Shown here: positions 1 to 11,699 of the stretch, piece after piece | Layout of the letters: each line of letters begins with the position of its first letter | How positions within the stretch are numbered: position 1 is the first letter of the stretch | NCBI GenBank assembly: GCA_030544215.1 | Contig: JARZZO010000001.1 | Coordinates: 66,021,956-66,085,955, forward strand | DNA: 64,000 nt | Direction of reading: 5' to 3' | Origin: Zantedeschia hybrid cultivar | Lineage: Eukaryota > Streptophyta > Magnoliopsida > Alismatales > Araceae | Position numbers and translations under genes: made by a program | The notes under the pieces: model-generated | The model's database searches: none | What the model saw: the letters and a program-made list of their open reading frames with translations, nothing else | What the model was told of the DNA's origin: nothing

Positions 1-200
1 GACCCGAAAATTTTTCATGCATGATGGAATTATCCAATATGCACATGCATATAAAATAATCATACATGACGTATGCTGGCACTCATATGAGCCTATGTTA
101 TAAAAAGAAAAGTGAACATGCACCCATGATATGAGGGTTCATGATGAAAAATTCTTTCCTATATGTATGCGAACATATGAATATATGTGCATGCATTAAA
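1..200. other. AT-rich spacer
   Basis: No gene-like reading frame, RNA gene or recognisable repeat is seen here; it is the left flank of the LTR-like stretch that follows. Confidence 0.5.
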
Positions 201-1560
201 GGATACAAAGGGGCGGAGATATACCGAGGCAAGATCGCCTCGGAGTGGCTCCTATAAGCTGTCCAAAACAGCCTCAAAGTAGCCCTTATGTGCTGCCCAA
301 AACATCCCCAAAAAATCTGCGATTGCGGCCCCACAAATGGATTGATAAGCTTCACCGAACGGGCCCAATAAGAGGCCCAAAAATGCTGCAGCAAATAGTC
401 CGAACAGCAGCAAAAAGGGGACCCTAAAACAGCCCAAATATCTTCAATAAATGGGCCCAAAACACCTTCAAAGAAGGCCCGATGTTAGGCCCAAAGCAGC
501 CCAATAAAAAGTCCAATAGGGGCCCTATATGAAAGCCCAATATAGGATCTAAATGGGCCTAAAATATCAGTCCAAGCGAGGACGAAAATCTGCAACCTAA
601 AGAGGAAAAAATCCACAAGTCCACAAGGAGAGAAGAAGAAAATTGCACAAGTGGTTCCCTCTCTCTCTCTCCCTTTGTTTAAAAATAAAAGGGAGGGGAG
701 AGAGAGAGAGAGGAGGAACCGGTGAGGGGGGGGGGGCACCGGTTGGTGGACCCCCATTAGTTCCCTCCAAGGGAGGAACCGGTGTGGGGGGTCCCTCTCC
801 CCCTCTCTCCTCCATTTTTTTTCAAAATTTAAAAAGGGGGAGGGGGGAAGATTAATTAGGGGAAAGGTTATTAATGGGTTCTTAAACACCTCCCTAGTTA
901 GTGGAGACTCCACTAAGCCCCCATTAATTCTCCACTAAAAGAGAACTCACCCCTATTCACACTCGACAAAAGGGGGATAATTAAATGAGCAAGCCTCATT
1001 AAATATGAAAAAGAAAGGAAGGGGGAGAAGGGGAGCACCCCCACCGGTTACGCAAAACCGGTGGGGGGATCCCCCCACCGGTTCCCAACCGGGGGGGGGG
1101 GGGAATCAGATCCCCCCCTCTCTCTCACTCTCTCTCCCTCACCATTCTCTACCAAAAAAAAAAAGAGAGAAGAAAGAAAAGAAAAAAATAGGGGAAGGAA
1201 ACGGTGGGAACCCCTACCGTGAAGCTCTCCGGTGGCACCTCCCACCGGACCTAATTTTGAGCCTATAAATAAGGGCCCAAGGGAAGCTCAAAACACCCAG
1301 GGAGAAGGCATACAAGCCCACCCCTAAGTGGAAGTGCTGCTTGTTTGAAGAACAAACTCAATGCTCTTGCATGGGTTTGCTGCGTGCGGAGGAGACTTCA
1401 TCCCGGGGGGCCTTTTCCTAAGGTTTTCCTAAGGAGAAGCTTTGCTGAATTATTGTTGTAAAATGCCTTCTTTATAAGGCGAAACTCTGCCGAAATAATA
1501 AATGATCATTTTTGTGCAAAATGTGTGAATGTGTGTGCTCACAAATTTAATAATTAATTA
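200..1560 (+). mobile_element. LTR-like retrotransposon fragment
   Basis: This stretch has the make-up of an LTR promoter region but no proven ends. Positions 240-560 are packed with degenerate GGCCCAA units. They are followed by CT/GA-rich tracts and repeated ACCGGT blocks (700-1090, 1210-1250), a TATA box (TATAAATA, 1264-1271) and a transcript-leader-like stretch. The same order (GGCCCA-rich block, then TATAAATA) occurs in the gypsy LTRs at 45369 and 58555 and in the solo LTR at 34311, so a related gypsy LTR is likely. I found no TG...CA ends with a target-site duplication. Short frames inside are low-complexity and are not genes. Confidence 0.35.
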
Positions 1561-3130
1561 ACATTATGTATTATTATTTTAATATACATAATTATTTTCC
1601 TAATCACTCCAAAATCTGATTAAAATACATAAACACTTAATTAATCACTCTTGGCCTCACCCCTACACATGGCTAAACATAGAGTTAATAATGATGAAGC
1701 ATAAACAATTAAACAACATAATTAAGCTTAAATAAAACCATATTTCCAATTAATTACTAGAATCTGTGATAAATTAATAGAAATCAATAAATAAAACCAG
1801 AAAACACAGTAAAAACTAATGAAATTCAGATAAAACCAGAAAACTAAAGTCTGAAAATTATCTAAACCCAAAAACATGACTTAAATATCCTTCATATATT
1901 CAATTAATTAATCAAAATCAGTAAAATTAATTTTAAAAAAAACAGTAAAAAGCCAGTTAAAAAAAAATAGAGAACCAAATCTGAAAACATATAAAATTCC
2001 TGAAATGACCAAAATACCCCCAGAACCTAATGAAATTACAAAAATACCCTCACCTATGATAAAAATCTGTAAAAATTACATAAAATTCTTAAAAAATATC
2101 AAAACATCTCCTATACTCAAAATGCCCTCCAAACCCTAATGAGATGGGTAAAATTACCAAAATACATGATAAAAATAAGTAAAAATCCCAGAAAAAAATA
2201 TAAAGATAGATTCTAAGTCTAATGAACCCAATTTGAGATAAAATTACCAAAATATCCTTGTGACATAAATATATCCAAAATAATCTAAAATACATCTAAG
2301 GGTTCTTCAAGTCTCCCTGGGGTGTTGAAAACCTAAAAAGACTCTAAGAAGCCAACTATAGCATAATTACCAAAATATCCCTAGGGGTCCTAAACACTTG
2401 GAGTTAATTCTAACTGACCGGGAATCAATCCCAAAACCCTTAATAATGAATCTTAGCATTTAAAGATCCAAAATGCCCTAATGCCTTGGAATAAACCCAA
2501 ATACTCTAATATACCGGAACAAATCTAAATGTCCTAAAGACTTGGGAGAGGCCAAGGATTTAAAAGCTGGTTTCACTTGCATGCACGTTGTGTGGTAGCA
2601 TAGATGGTTTAAAGGGCATCATTCGGACAGTTAATCAAGCGTTGTCGAGCGGTTGTTCAACGTAATTAACACTGACCAAGGTCAGTGGAGAGAGGTCATA
2701 TACTCGGATCTTCGCCTGATCCGAAGTCTTGGACTCCCTGAGGACTAATCCCAAGTTCTTATAGTCCAAGAAACAAAATAAATAAAACCAGTCTATATTC
2801 TCAAAAAAACCAAAAAAAACAAAAACAAAATGTAGGATTAATAAAAATACGATAGGAGAGATACTAGGCCCAGGTTCCAAACAAGGGCCCTACTCGTGAC
2901 AATACCCTGGGTATTCGGCAAGTAAGACTTCTAATGTGATGCTATAAGCAGATAATGCATTCAAGCTGTTAGTCTTTATACTTCCCTAATGAACATGGGG
3001 GAATCAAAGCATGCACATAGGCACCTTTGATTTATAATCTAATGCATATGTGCTGAGTTGACCTAACCAATTTAAGGACTCAAAAATAACCACCATAACT
3101 ATAAAAAAATGATATATTGTAATTTTAAAT
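1560..3130. other. AT-rich spacer without genes
   Basis: This stretch is A-rich with many near-identical short words (for example repeated 'aaaattaccaaaatac' between 1990 and 2380), as in decayed retrotransposon internal DNA. No conserved protein, tRNA or terminal repeat is visible. The last bases, TAAAT at 3126-3130, flank the copia element. Confidence 0.4.
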
Positions 3131-3374
3131 TGTTGTGAGGAACAAGGGTAGTATGGTCTTATACCATACTATAGGTTTACTTGTATGTTTTTTTCTTTAT
3201 CACTTTTTTACTATGTCTTGATTGGCTCCTCTCATAGGGGCATATATGTAACAGACCATTTCTCATATAAACAAAAGTGTCTCTAGGGCTATGTGTCTTA
3301 CGCGACACAAGACCCACCTTCTCTCATGCGCCTCTCTCTCTCTCTCTCTCTCCCCCCCTCTAGAGGCTCCAACA
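3131..3374 (+). repeat. 5' LTR of the copia element
   Basis: It begins TGTTGTGAGGAACAAGG and ends GAGGCTCCAACA, matching the 3' LTR at 9627-9899 apart from scattered substitutions and a shorter CT microsatellite (about 3331-3352). It is 244 bp, typical of small copia LTRs. Confidence 0.9.
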
Positions 3375-3386
3375 TGGTATCAGAGC
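3375..3386 (+). promoter_or_regulatory. Primer-binding site, initiator tRNA-Met type
   Basis: TGGTATCAGAGC directly abuts the LTR end. This is the standard plant copia primer site, complementary to the 3' end of initiator tRNA-Met. Confidence 0.9.
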
Positions 3387-4245
3387 TATGCAATGGACCC
3401 TAGGGTTTTTTGGCAGCATGGCCAGCCCTAGAGGTCCTTCCTCTCTCCTCCAGCAGGGTCCTCTTCTCCTTGGGAAGGGTGTGAGACCACCTCCTTTTTT
3501 TTTCCTGGTGACTGGTTGGCCCAAGAGCTCACCGGCCTCGCCCTGCTGTGACCGGCCACCTTGTTTGGCTCTTCTGGAGTGACCGCACCCCTTCTTTGTC
3601 TCTCCTGCAACATCCAACCTCTCTCTTTTGCTCCCATTTGGTGACTGGATTGCTCTCCTATAGCATCCGTCACCTTCTCTTGCTCCTCTTGCAATCGGGT
3701 ACACACGCAGCCCTAGTTATTGATCCTTTAGTGCTGCTGGTTGATCGCTTGCGGTACCTTTTTTGGTCAGGGGGAGCCTTCCTCTCCATCATTTTCTTGC
3801 TCCCTCACACAGCATACATGGCAGATGCATCAGAGGCTTCGTCTGGGGCTCCTCCGACCACTATTGTCTCACAGAGTTGTCAAGGTGCCAAGGTGACACA
3901 AGGCGTTCTGGGGAAGCCTAAGCACTTAGGCGTTAAGGCGGCCGCTTAATTGGTGCTTAAGTAGCAACTTAGGTGTCTCCTTAAAATATATAGGTAAGTG
4001 CATGAATTATAAATTCTTCAATATAAAAAAAAAAGTAATGAGATCACGCATTTATACTTAACATTAAAATTGAAAAAAATTAATACCCATGAGATAATTA
4101 ACTTAAACACATAAGAATAAATTTCTAAAGACAAGATATACAAAACACAACTCTACAGTTTACAAGTTTACAACAACAAAAAATAATTGAATTAATAAAA
4201 AAACATTAATAAAACTTGCAAATGTGCATTGTGCACAGATCACAA

Positions 4246-4282
4246 TGAGAGAGAGAGAGAGAGTGTGTGCGTGAGAGAGAGA

Positions 4283-4314
<32 letters not shown>

Positions 4315-4319
4315 GAGTG
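4246..4319. repeat. GA/GT compound microsatellite
   Basis: Runs of (GA)n and (GTGTGC)n lie inside the hAT-like element. A long Ser/Leu-rich reading frame on the minus strand here is only microsatellite translation. Confidence 0.9.
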
Positions 4320-4499
4320 AGCGATTAAAGAGACAGAGTAGAGACAAAGGGCTTCGACCCTTACTCTATGTATGAATGCAAGTCTGTGTGTGTAACACAA
4401 GGGGGTGGTTGGCCCTTGTGTGTGTACGAGTGATTGTGTATGTAAAGGAGAGAGAGGGGGAGAGGGCAAGGGCAAGGGCAAAGGGCATTGGTCTTGTGT

Positions 4500-4500
4500 G

Positions 4501-4539
<39 letters not shown>

Positions 4540-4540
4540 G
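4500..4540. repeat. (AC)n(AT)n microsatellite
   Basis: An uninterrupted CA run of about 27 bases is followed by an AT run and then GATAGA units. Confidence 0.9.
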
Positions 4541-6021
4541 ATAGAGAGAGAAAGAGGCATCCACATCGACCGTGTGAGACAATGTGAGAGAGAAAGATGG
4601 CGTCCGCATCGTCCAAGAGAGAAAGAGAGAGAGAGAGAGAGAATCCCTTACCAGAGGATGGCGACCGAAGTGGTGTGGACATCAGGCGTCAAGATGGAGG
4701 AGAATGTGTGCTAAAGGCCATAGCTAGCAACGTGATAAGCAACAGCTATGACGACTGGTAATAAGGATGGCGACGACCAGCGATGATGACGGTGGCAGCG
4801 GCGAGCAGTGACAACGGTGGCAACGGGTGGCGACGTGCGGTGGGGTAGACAAACCCTAGCTCTCAAGAGGAATTGGGCGTTGGGGGTTGGGGGCTTAAAA
4901 TGGGCTGGATCCGTAGGTGGATCGGATGGGCCCAGGCGCCTAAGTGCCCTAAGCAGGTCGCCTAGCCCACCTGAAGCAGCGTCTGGCCCGCTTTTCTGTG
5001 GCCCACAAAAGGCACTCGAGCACCTAGTCCATCCAAAGGCGCCTTTACGCCTTGCTGCTGCCACCTAGGCATACGCCTAGGCGGCACCTTGACACTATGT
5101 TGTCTCCTCCGGATCTGTTCAACCGCTCTTCCCCGTGACAGGTACAGGAGGAAATCATTTTCAGATTACATCTGAAAAATTGACTGAAGAAAATTATGCC
5201 TCTTGGGCTATTGCAATCGAGCTTTATGTTGAACAGTGCAACAAACTCGATGTACTTCATGGCACAAGGTAGAAACCTAAAGAAACTAGCCCTAACTTTC
5301 GTACATGGCAGCTTCATAATATTCAGTTAATGACGTGATTACTCAACTTAAGCTCAAGGATTAAACAAGTTATCCTTCATCAAAAGACGCAAATGTATGG
5401 GCGCAAACATGATATTTAATGCACTTACCAGTTGAGTAGTAAGATTTTTAAACTATAGCAGGGCACTATGTCAATTACAAATTATTTTGCTGCTCTTAAA
5501 GGATTGTGGGACGAATTTAACTACTACAAGATGGAAGAATGGACATCAAGTGGCGATCATAGACATTATTTGAAGCTTCTTGGGAAGGATAGAATTACAA
5601 AATTCTTGGATGGGCTGAATACAGAGTTTGAGAGCCTAAAGGGGTAGTCCTAGTCTAGATCCCACTCCCTCCTTGGAAAAAGGTTTTTTTACAAAGTTCT
5701 AAGTGAGGAAGGATGGAAAAAGACCATGGGCAGCAAAGGTGTTACTGCTGAAAGCACTCCTATTAGAGAAGTTTCAGCTCTTATTAGCATTGGAAATAAG
5801 TCAAAGGTTGGTGGAACCAAGGCAAGGGGAGATAAGTTTTGTCGACACTTCAAGAGGAGACTAATCATGACTTAGATTTTTGCTGGGATAAGTATCCAGA
5901 AAAAAAAACTAGAAAAGTTCAAGCTTGCTGAAAGAAAACAACAAGGCCACGGTAATGTTGCTGTTAAGAACCATATTGAAGAGGGGACTCTATTGCTGCT
6001 AGTGTATCAAATTCTGTTGGG

Positions 6022-9000
6022 ATGTCCTCTACTGACATTGCAAATCTTCAACGGCTTCTCTCACAGCTTCAAGCAAAATCATCCGTCCCTATTACTCCCT
6101 CTCATGCTCAAGCCCACATAGGTATCCTAGGTACAACATTGGGTGTTGCCAGTCTTGACTCCAACAACTCCTGGGTTATTGACTCTAGAGCCACTGATCA
6201 TATGACCAATGCTGCCACCACTTTTGTTTCCTACTCCTTGTCTTCAGGGAAGATAAAGTGACCATTGCCGATGGAACTAAAGCCACTGTGGTTGGAAAAG
6301 GTTCCACAAAATTGACTGATCACTTTACCTTATCTTCAGCTCTTCATATGCCCTCTATTTCTATTAACTTACTCTCTATTAACAGCATTACAAAACAACA
6401 ATATTGTTCTGTAACCTTTTTTCCTAATCATTGTGTCTCCCAGGATCTAGAGACCAAGAAAATGATTGGCACTGGCCGTGAAGTAAGAGGTCTTTACTAT
6501 TATGAGCCTAAAGTGACCATTGCCTTGAAGTCTGCAACTCAAAGTTTGGAGAACATAATTCAAGATATTTATTTGTGGCATTTTTGTTTAGGGCATTTGT
6601 CTTTTAGGTCCTTAAGGGTCTTGTTTCCTGATTTATTTGCATCTGTATCTCTTGAGTCTCTTCAATGTGAAGTTTGTCAGCTGTCTCAACATTGTAGAAC
6701 TCAATTTTCAGATTCAATAAATAAAAACTCTTCTCCATTTGATCTTGTTCATTCTGATGTGTGGGGTCCCTCTCCTGTGGCTTACTTGGATGGCTATCGA
6801 TACTTTGTTAGCTTTATTAATGACTACTCACACTTTACCTAGATTTATTGGATGATAACCAGAGATGAAATTCCACGAATGGTTGAAACCTATTGTGAGA
6901 TGGTTGAGACCCCATTCCAAAAAAACGTGAAAAAATTTCGATCCGATAATGCCCATGAATATTTTGCCAAATCCTTGAATACCTTCCTTGAGAATATGGG
7001 GATACTCCATGAATCTTCATGTGCTTCCCAACAAAATGGGGTGGCTGAAAGGAAGAATCGTCACCTTCTTGAGAACACCCGTGCCCTTTCATTCCAAAGC
7101 CATTTACCTAAGATCGTTTGGACTGATGCTGTATTAACAGCCAGCTACATTATAAGTTGAATGTAATCCAAGGCGCTCGGAGACAAGTGCCCTCTCTCCA
7201 GTCTTTGCCCACACGTAACTTTATTTCATCTTGTACCCTGTATTTTTTAATGTCTTTGCTTTGTTCATGTTCTTGGGCCCAACAATTCGAAACCATTCAG
7301 GGAGTTTTTCTTGATTACTCCACATGTCAAAAGGGGTACAAATGTTTTGATCCTCTTACAAAAAAAGGGTATGTCTTAAAGGATGTCACCTTTTTTGAGT
7401 CCGAGTCCTATTATCCCCCCCAAGTCTCGTCCTCAGAGTGAGAATAACAGTCCTTACTCTTGTTCTCTTGAAAATATTTCACATGTTGTTCCCTCGCCTG
7501 CTCCACCAGATGCCACAAAGAAGATTCCAGGCAGCAGTTAGCATCCTTTCAACGAAATGATCACTTACAGGCGAAGAAGACATGAGCAAGGACCTACTAC
7601 TGATCAGTTGGCCCATTCTAAAACTCTGGTTCTAGACTCCATGGAGAATACAGCTCCTAACATTGCACCTTTAGGGCCGGCTTGTTTTGTGGATATGGTA
7701 TTTTGGATTTCCTATGCCCGGATCTCTTATACCTAGAACAACAAAAATTCTTTTTGGTGCACTTTTTCTTATTCTAGGAATAAGTAATTCTCACATTTTA
7801 GGTGAGTTGAGTTATTCCACTTGTTCCGAGAATAACGCGTCCGCAGCAAGAATAATGCGTCCGTGCTCCCAAACTCGGATTAGAGGAATAAGCCTCATAA
7901 GCCATCACGTTCGACCCCTTATTCCCGAAACATACCGGCCCTTAGTCTCTTTAGATATTGATTGTTTAAACCTTCCTATTGCTAATCAAAAGGGTGTTAG
8001 AGCTTGCACATAGCACCCTATCTCTAACCATGTTTCCTATTCAAATTTGTCTCCCACTTATGATGCCTTTGTGTCTAACTTGTCTACTCATGCCATATCA
8101 TCTTCCTATCATGAAGCTGGAAGAGATCCAAAATGGATTGAAGCAATGGATGAAGAGATGGAGGCTCTCAACAAGAATGGTATGTGGGAGTTGGTGAATC
8201 CTCCAAAAGGGAAGAATTTGGTTGGATCAAAATGGGTGTATATCAAGTATAACTTAGATGGTGAAGTGTTGAGACACAAAGCCAGACTTGTTGCCAAGGG
8301 GTTTACTCAAACCTACGGCATTGATTATTTAGAGACATTTGCTCCTGTTGCAAAATTGAAATCTGTAAGGGTAATCCTTTCACTTGCTGCTCATTTCTCT
8401 TGGCCCTTGTATCAGCTGGATGTTAAAAACACCTTCTTGAATGGTGATTTACATGAAGAGGTCTACATGTCACCTCCACCAGGTGTTGATATGAAAGGAA
8501 AGGACTGCAAGCTAAAAAAAGCTTTGTATGGGCTAAAGCAATCTCCTAGGGCTTGGTTTGACATACTTCGCAAGGTTATGATTAAGTTTGGGTCCCAACA
8601 AGGCAATGCTGATTATACACTATCTGTTAAGTGGAAAGATGGGTAACTCACTGTACTCCTGGTCTATGTTGATGATATGGTTGTCACATGTGATGATGAA
8701 GTTGAAATTCAATGTTATCCAAGTTAGTTGCTGAATTTGAGATTAAGGACTTTGGACTTTTGAAATATTTTCTTGGGATTGAAGTTGCTCGATCTCAGGA
8801 AGGAATCTATATCTGTCAAAGGAAATATGTGCTGGATTTACTCAAGGAGACGGGAAAAGTAGGCTGTAGACCAGCATCTATGCCTATAGAGGTGAACCAT
8901 AATCTTACCAACCCTGTTGGAGAGGAACTTACAGCACAAGAAAAAGGAGTGTATCAAAGATTGGTTGGAAAATTGCTCTACTTATCCTTGACTAGGTCTG

Positions 9001-9570
9001 ACATCACCTGCATTGTTAGTGTGTGAGCCAGTGCATGCATGCTCCCAAATTTGTACATATGAAGGCTGTTGATAGAATTTTGAGATATTTAAAATCATGC
9101 CTAGGAAAAGGGCTACTATTCAAGAAAGGTGATAAACTGAGGACTGAGTGCTATTCATATACAGATTGGGCTGGTTCTCGAGATGATAGCAGGTCAACCT
9201 TTGGTTATTGTACTCTTTTGGGAGGTAATTTGGCGACTTGGAGAAGTAAGAAATAGCAAATCTGGCCAGATCCAGTTCTGAGGCAGAATACAGGGCTATG
9301 GCTCATAGTCTTGCAGAATTGTTATGGCTGAAACTTGTATTGGAAGATCTCAGAATAAAGTGGAGTTACCCTTGAAACTGTATTGTGAAAATAAGGCAGC
9401 CATTAACATTGCAAATAATCCGGTACAGTATGATCGGACTAAGCATATAGAGATTGATCGTCACTTTATTCGAGAAAGGCTTGATTCAGGACAATTGTGC
9501 CTACTGTATGTCAAATCTGGAGAACAGCTTGCTGATGTGTTCACCAAAGCCATACCTCAGACCATTTTCG
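6022..9570 (+). pseudogene. copia pol pseudogene (protease, integrase, RT, RNase H)
   Basis: Domains are in copia order. The protease motif WVIDSRATDHMT is at 6172-6207; the usual active site is D-S/T-G, so the glycine is replaced by arginine. The pre-integrase zinc region is at about 6570-6700 (LWHFCLGH and CEVCQLSQH). Integrase runs from about 6745, with acidic residues in HSDVWGPS, FRSDNAHEY and QNGVAERKNR, and an in-frame TAG near 6840. Its C-terminal part is at 7260-7440. RT lies at about 8100-8740 (DPKWIEAMDEEM, GSKWVYIKYN, QLDVKNTFLNG, YGLKQSPRAW, LVYVDDM), with a TAA at 8644 before the YVDD box. RNase H is at about 9010-9560 (YTDWAGSRDDSRSTFGY, DRTKHIEIDRHFIRE), with stops at 9024 and 9255. 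The break pattern shows a long-dead copy. Confidence 0.9.
7674..7941. mobile_element. Tourist-like (PIF/Harbinger) MITE inside copia pol
   Basis: The ends are GGGCCGGCTTGTTTTG at the left and the complement of GGGCCGGTATGTTTCG at the right. Both sides are flanked by the trinucleotide TTA (7671-7673 and 7942-7944), the target preference of PIF/Harbinger elements. It is 268 bp with no coding capacity. It separates the integrase C-terminal part from the RT part of the host copia. Confidence 0.85.
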
Positions 9571-9611
9571 TCTCTGAAGTTGGCAAGTTGAACATGCATG
9601 ACATCTATGCT

Positions 9612-9626
9612 CAACTTGAGGGGGAG
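9612..9626 (+). promoter_or_regulatory. Polypurine tract
   Basis: CAACTTGAGGGGGAG lies directly before the TG of the 3' LTR, as needed for plus-strand priming. Confidence 0.85.
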
Positions 9627-9822
9627 TGTTGCAAGGAACAAGGTCAATATGGTCCTTATACCATACTATAGGTTTACTTGTATGTTTTTTCGTTATCTCT
9701 TTTTTACTGTCTTGATCAGCTCCTCTCACAGGGACATATATGTAAAAGACCATTTCTCATATAAACAAAAGTGTTTCTAGGGCTGTGTTTCATGTGACAC
9801 AACAGATCCACCTTCTCTCATG

Positions 9823-9870
<48 letters not shown>

Positions 9871-9899
9871 CCTCTCTTCCTCCTCCAGAGGCTCCAACA
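9627..9899 (+). repeat. 3' LTR of the copia element
   Basis: It matches the 5' LTR from TGTTGCAAGGAACAAGG to CTCCAACA. It is 29 bp longer than the 5' copy, mainly because its CT microsatellite (about 9828-9864) has expanded. Confidence 0.9.
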
Positions 9900-10310
9900 T
9901 AAGTATATAAACACATAGTATAAAAGTAAAAGGTAATAAAGTAAAATAATAGAGATTACATGTGCAGCATGATCACATGCCATTTCTTGGATATAAATCT
10001 ACCAATAAGCTATTCACCTAAAATAATATGTCCCTGCAAACTTTTGTCAACTAGCCTCCTTTCCAAATGGAGACTGACAAATTTTCAGCATTATACACCT
10101 GATGTATTGTAGCATAGACATTCTCATATGGGAGAAATATGAGACCTTCAATAGAGTCTATTCTTATGTTGCAAATAGGAATGCTCATTTGAACATATGC
10201 TGACCTTGCGTTTACATTTACATACTGCAGCCTAGGCATCAGTATTTTTCCCTAATTCTTCAAATGAAGTAACTCTGCCTTCATGAAGTAGAATGAGTAA
10301 TGAACTCTAA

Positions 10311-10672
10311 GGGTGGGTTAGGAGTCTATGAAACTTTTGTATTCCATGGTAAAGGAATTTTTTTCCTTCTTAAACTAAAAAATACTCCAGGATGAAAAAA
10401 ACTTTTCCAAAATTAAAATTTGTAGGAAAAAGACAAACGTTGTGTGGGTTAAAGCTAACTCTGAGAATAGCAGGGAAGTGGGGGTAAAGCTTGCCTTTTT
10501 TCTCAGGAAAAAGAAGGTTTTCTCAGTTCTAGAGGTAGGAATTTTGAGGTAGCTTTCCGACCCAAGGAACAACAAGATTTTCATAACTGTTTATTTTCCT
10601 AAAACTCAGTCATGTGGAAACAATCAGAAAAGTGACTCTTCCACACTTTTTTCCAGAACCCCTAACCCACTC
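10311..10672. mobile_element. Tourist-like MITE
   Basis: Inverted ends GGGTGGGTTAGGAGTC and the complement of GAGTGGGTTAGGGGTTC are flanked by TAA on both sides (10308-10310, 10673-10675). It is 362 bp and non-coding. The TAA duplication fits PIF/Harbinger. Confidence 0.75.
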
Positions 10673-11039
10673 TAAATGACAAATAATAGAAAATGATTAC
10701 CTTTCTGTCATAAGAAAGGTTAAGAAATTAGAATATGAATTAACTATAACCCCAAACCTCTTTGATTGCAGTAGGCATCAGAGAAAACAGCTGGAAAGCA
10801 TTATATGGCATGGATTTTTTAACACTAAACAATCTGGAATCATGATAGAAAAAGTTGCCAAAGACACGAAATATGCATGTGCACAGCATTCCTAGACAAA
10901 TGAAGACACTTTAGAATATAGTACTTGATAAGCACAATGTAACCACTGCCACCAGGCTCTGCAACACTGAACATATTCCATGCGGCATAAGGTGACGGCA
11001 ATCCAAGAGTTGCGAAACGAAGCAAAAAGTCCATTTTAT

Positions 11040-11460
11040 ATTTTATTTGGCCTGTTTGGGGCCCAATTAGCTGTTTTCCTATTTTTCTATATTTTCTGCA
11101 TGACGATTTTTATGTTAGTTTTAGGCCTAGGGCTATTTTAGTCATTTTTTTGTGATTAGGGTTTCTTGGTCTATTTATACCATTGTAACCCTTCGTGGGA
11201 GGCATGGAAGAAATTTGATGAAATGAGAACTCAGCTGCCGCTTTTGTGTGTTCTTCCCAAGATGGGACCCAGTGGAGTGTGAAGCTCCTGCTCCTTCCTC
11301 CCTATATCTCCCTCCCTCTCTCCCTCTTGTCGTCTCTTTTAACCCCGGCCTCCATGCCATTCTTCTCTTTCCCCTTCTTGTCCCGCATCATAAGGGTAAA
11401 CCTTTTCTCTACAATAGAAGAAGGCATCCTGCAGACAGCTAAACTCAGCCACTGATGTTA
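11040..11460 (+). other. LTR-like or transcript-leader-like stretch
   Basis: Between 11040 and 11250 the order is a TATTTATA-type box (about 11171-11178), then TTGTAACCC and an ATG-containing purine tract, as in many plant LTRs. A CT-rich block follows. I see no ends or target-site duplication. Short frames in the CT block are low-complexity. It may be a fragment of an LTR downstream of the HSF gene. Confidence 0.25.
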
Positions 11461-11699
11461 AACAATTCCAAACAATATTAAGCCATTTCCACCATGCAAA
11501 TCTCTAACCATATAATTACAATTAATAGTGTCTTCTAGCGGCCATGAATTTAGAAGTAAACGTTTACAGAATTACAAATTACAACATTACAAAATGGTGA
11601 AGATGTCCTCCCTTTTTCACATAAAAAATATAGATTTAATACCATAAATTAATTATAAATGAAAACATAGGAGGAGGATTGTTTTACCAACCTGTTCAC

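Larger units (their letters stand above)
3872..5099. mobile_element. Non-autonomous hAT-like DNA transposon inside copia gag
   Basis: The terminal inverted repeats are CAGAGTTGTCAAGGTGCC at the left and the complement of CATAGTGTCAAGGTGCC at the right. They are flanked by octamers TTGTCTCA (3864-3871) and TTGTCTCC (5100-5107), a target-site duplication with one mismatch. Eight-base duplications and CA(G/T)AG ends are typical of hAT elements. The subterminal regions carry degenerate AGGCG/CCTAGGCG words. The interior is AT-rich with GA, GT, AC and AT microsatellites (4246-4319, 4501-4540, 4615-4645). No transposase is encoded. Confidence 0.85.
3818..5650 (+). pseudogene. copia gag, split by a hAT-like insertion and stops
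   Basis: The gag start is the ATG at 3818 (MADASEASSG...). The frame runs to 3871, is interrupted by the 1228-bp element at 3872-5099, and resumes in the same phase: insertion plus one duplicated octamer is 1236 bp, a multiple of three. The part after 5100 contains the copia gag signature around 'SEKLTEENYASWAIAIELY' (about 5160-5220), similar to the UBN2/gag family. Stops then follow near 5270, 5400-5460 and 5645. It would have formed the virus-like particle shell. It is now a pseudogene. Confidence 0.75.
3131..9899 (+). mobile_element. Ty1/copia LTR retrotransposon, decayed, with two nested insertions
   Basis: A whole but inactive copia element. It has TG...CA LTRs at 3131-3374 and 9627-9899, a primer-binding site immediately after the 5' LTR, and a G-rich polypurine tract immediately before the 3' LTR. 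The pol order is protease, integrase, reverse transcriptase, RNase H, which defines copia. The flanking pentamers TAAAT (3126-3130) and TAAGT (9900-9904) look like a target-site duplication with one change. Reading frames are broken by several stops and shifts. A hAT-like element splits gag and a Tourist-like MITE splits pol, so the copy cannot encode its own proteins. Confidence 0.93.

Noticed and set aside
485..1268. Several Pro/Gly/Arg-rich frames on both strands
   Set aside because: They come from CT/GA-rich and ACCGGT repeats in an LTR-like region, with no domain or codon bias.
3360..3706. Minus-strand frames of 114 and 92 codons and plus-strand frames at 3388-3949
   Set aside because: They overlap the LTR edge, primer site and untranslated leader of the copia element and show no domain.
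4206..4682. 158-codon Ser/Leu/Thr/His-rich minus-strand frame
   Set aside because: It is a translation of GA, GT, AC and AT microsatellites within the hAT-like element.
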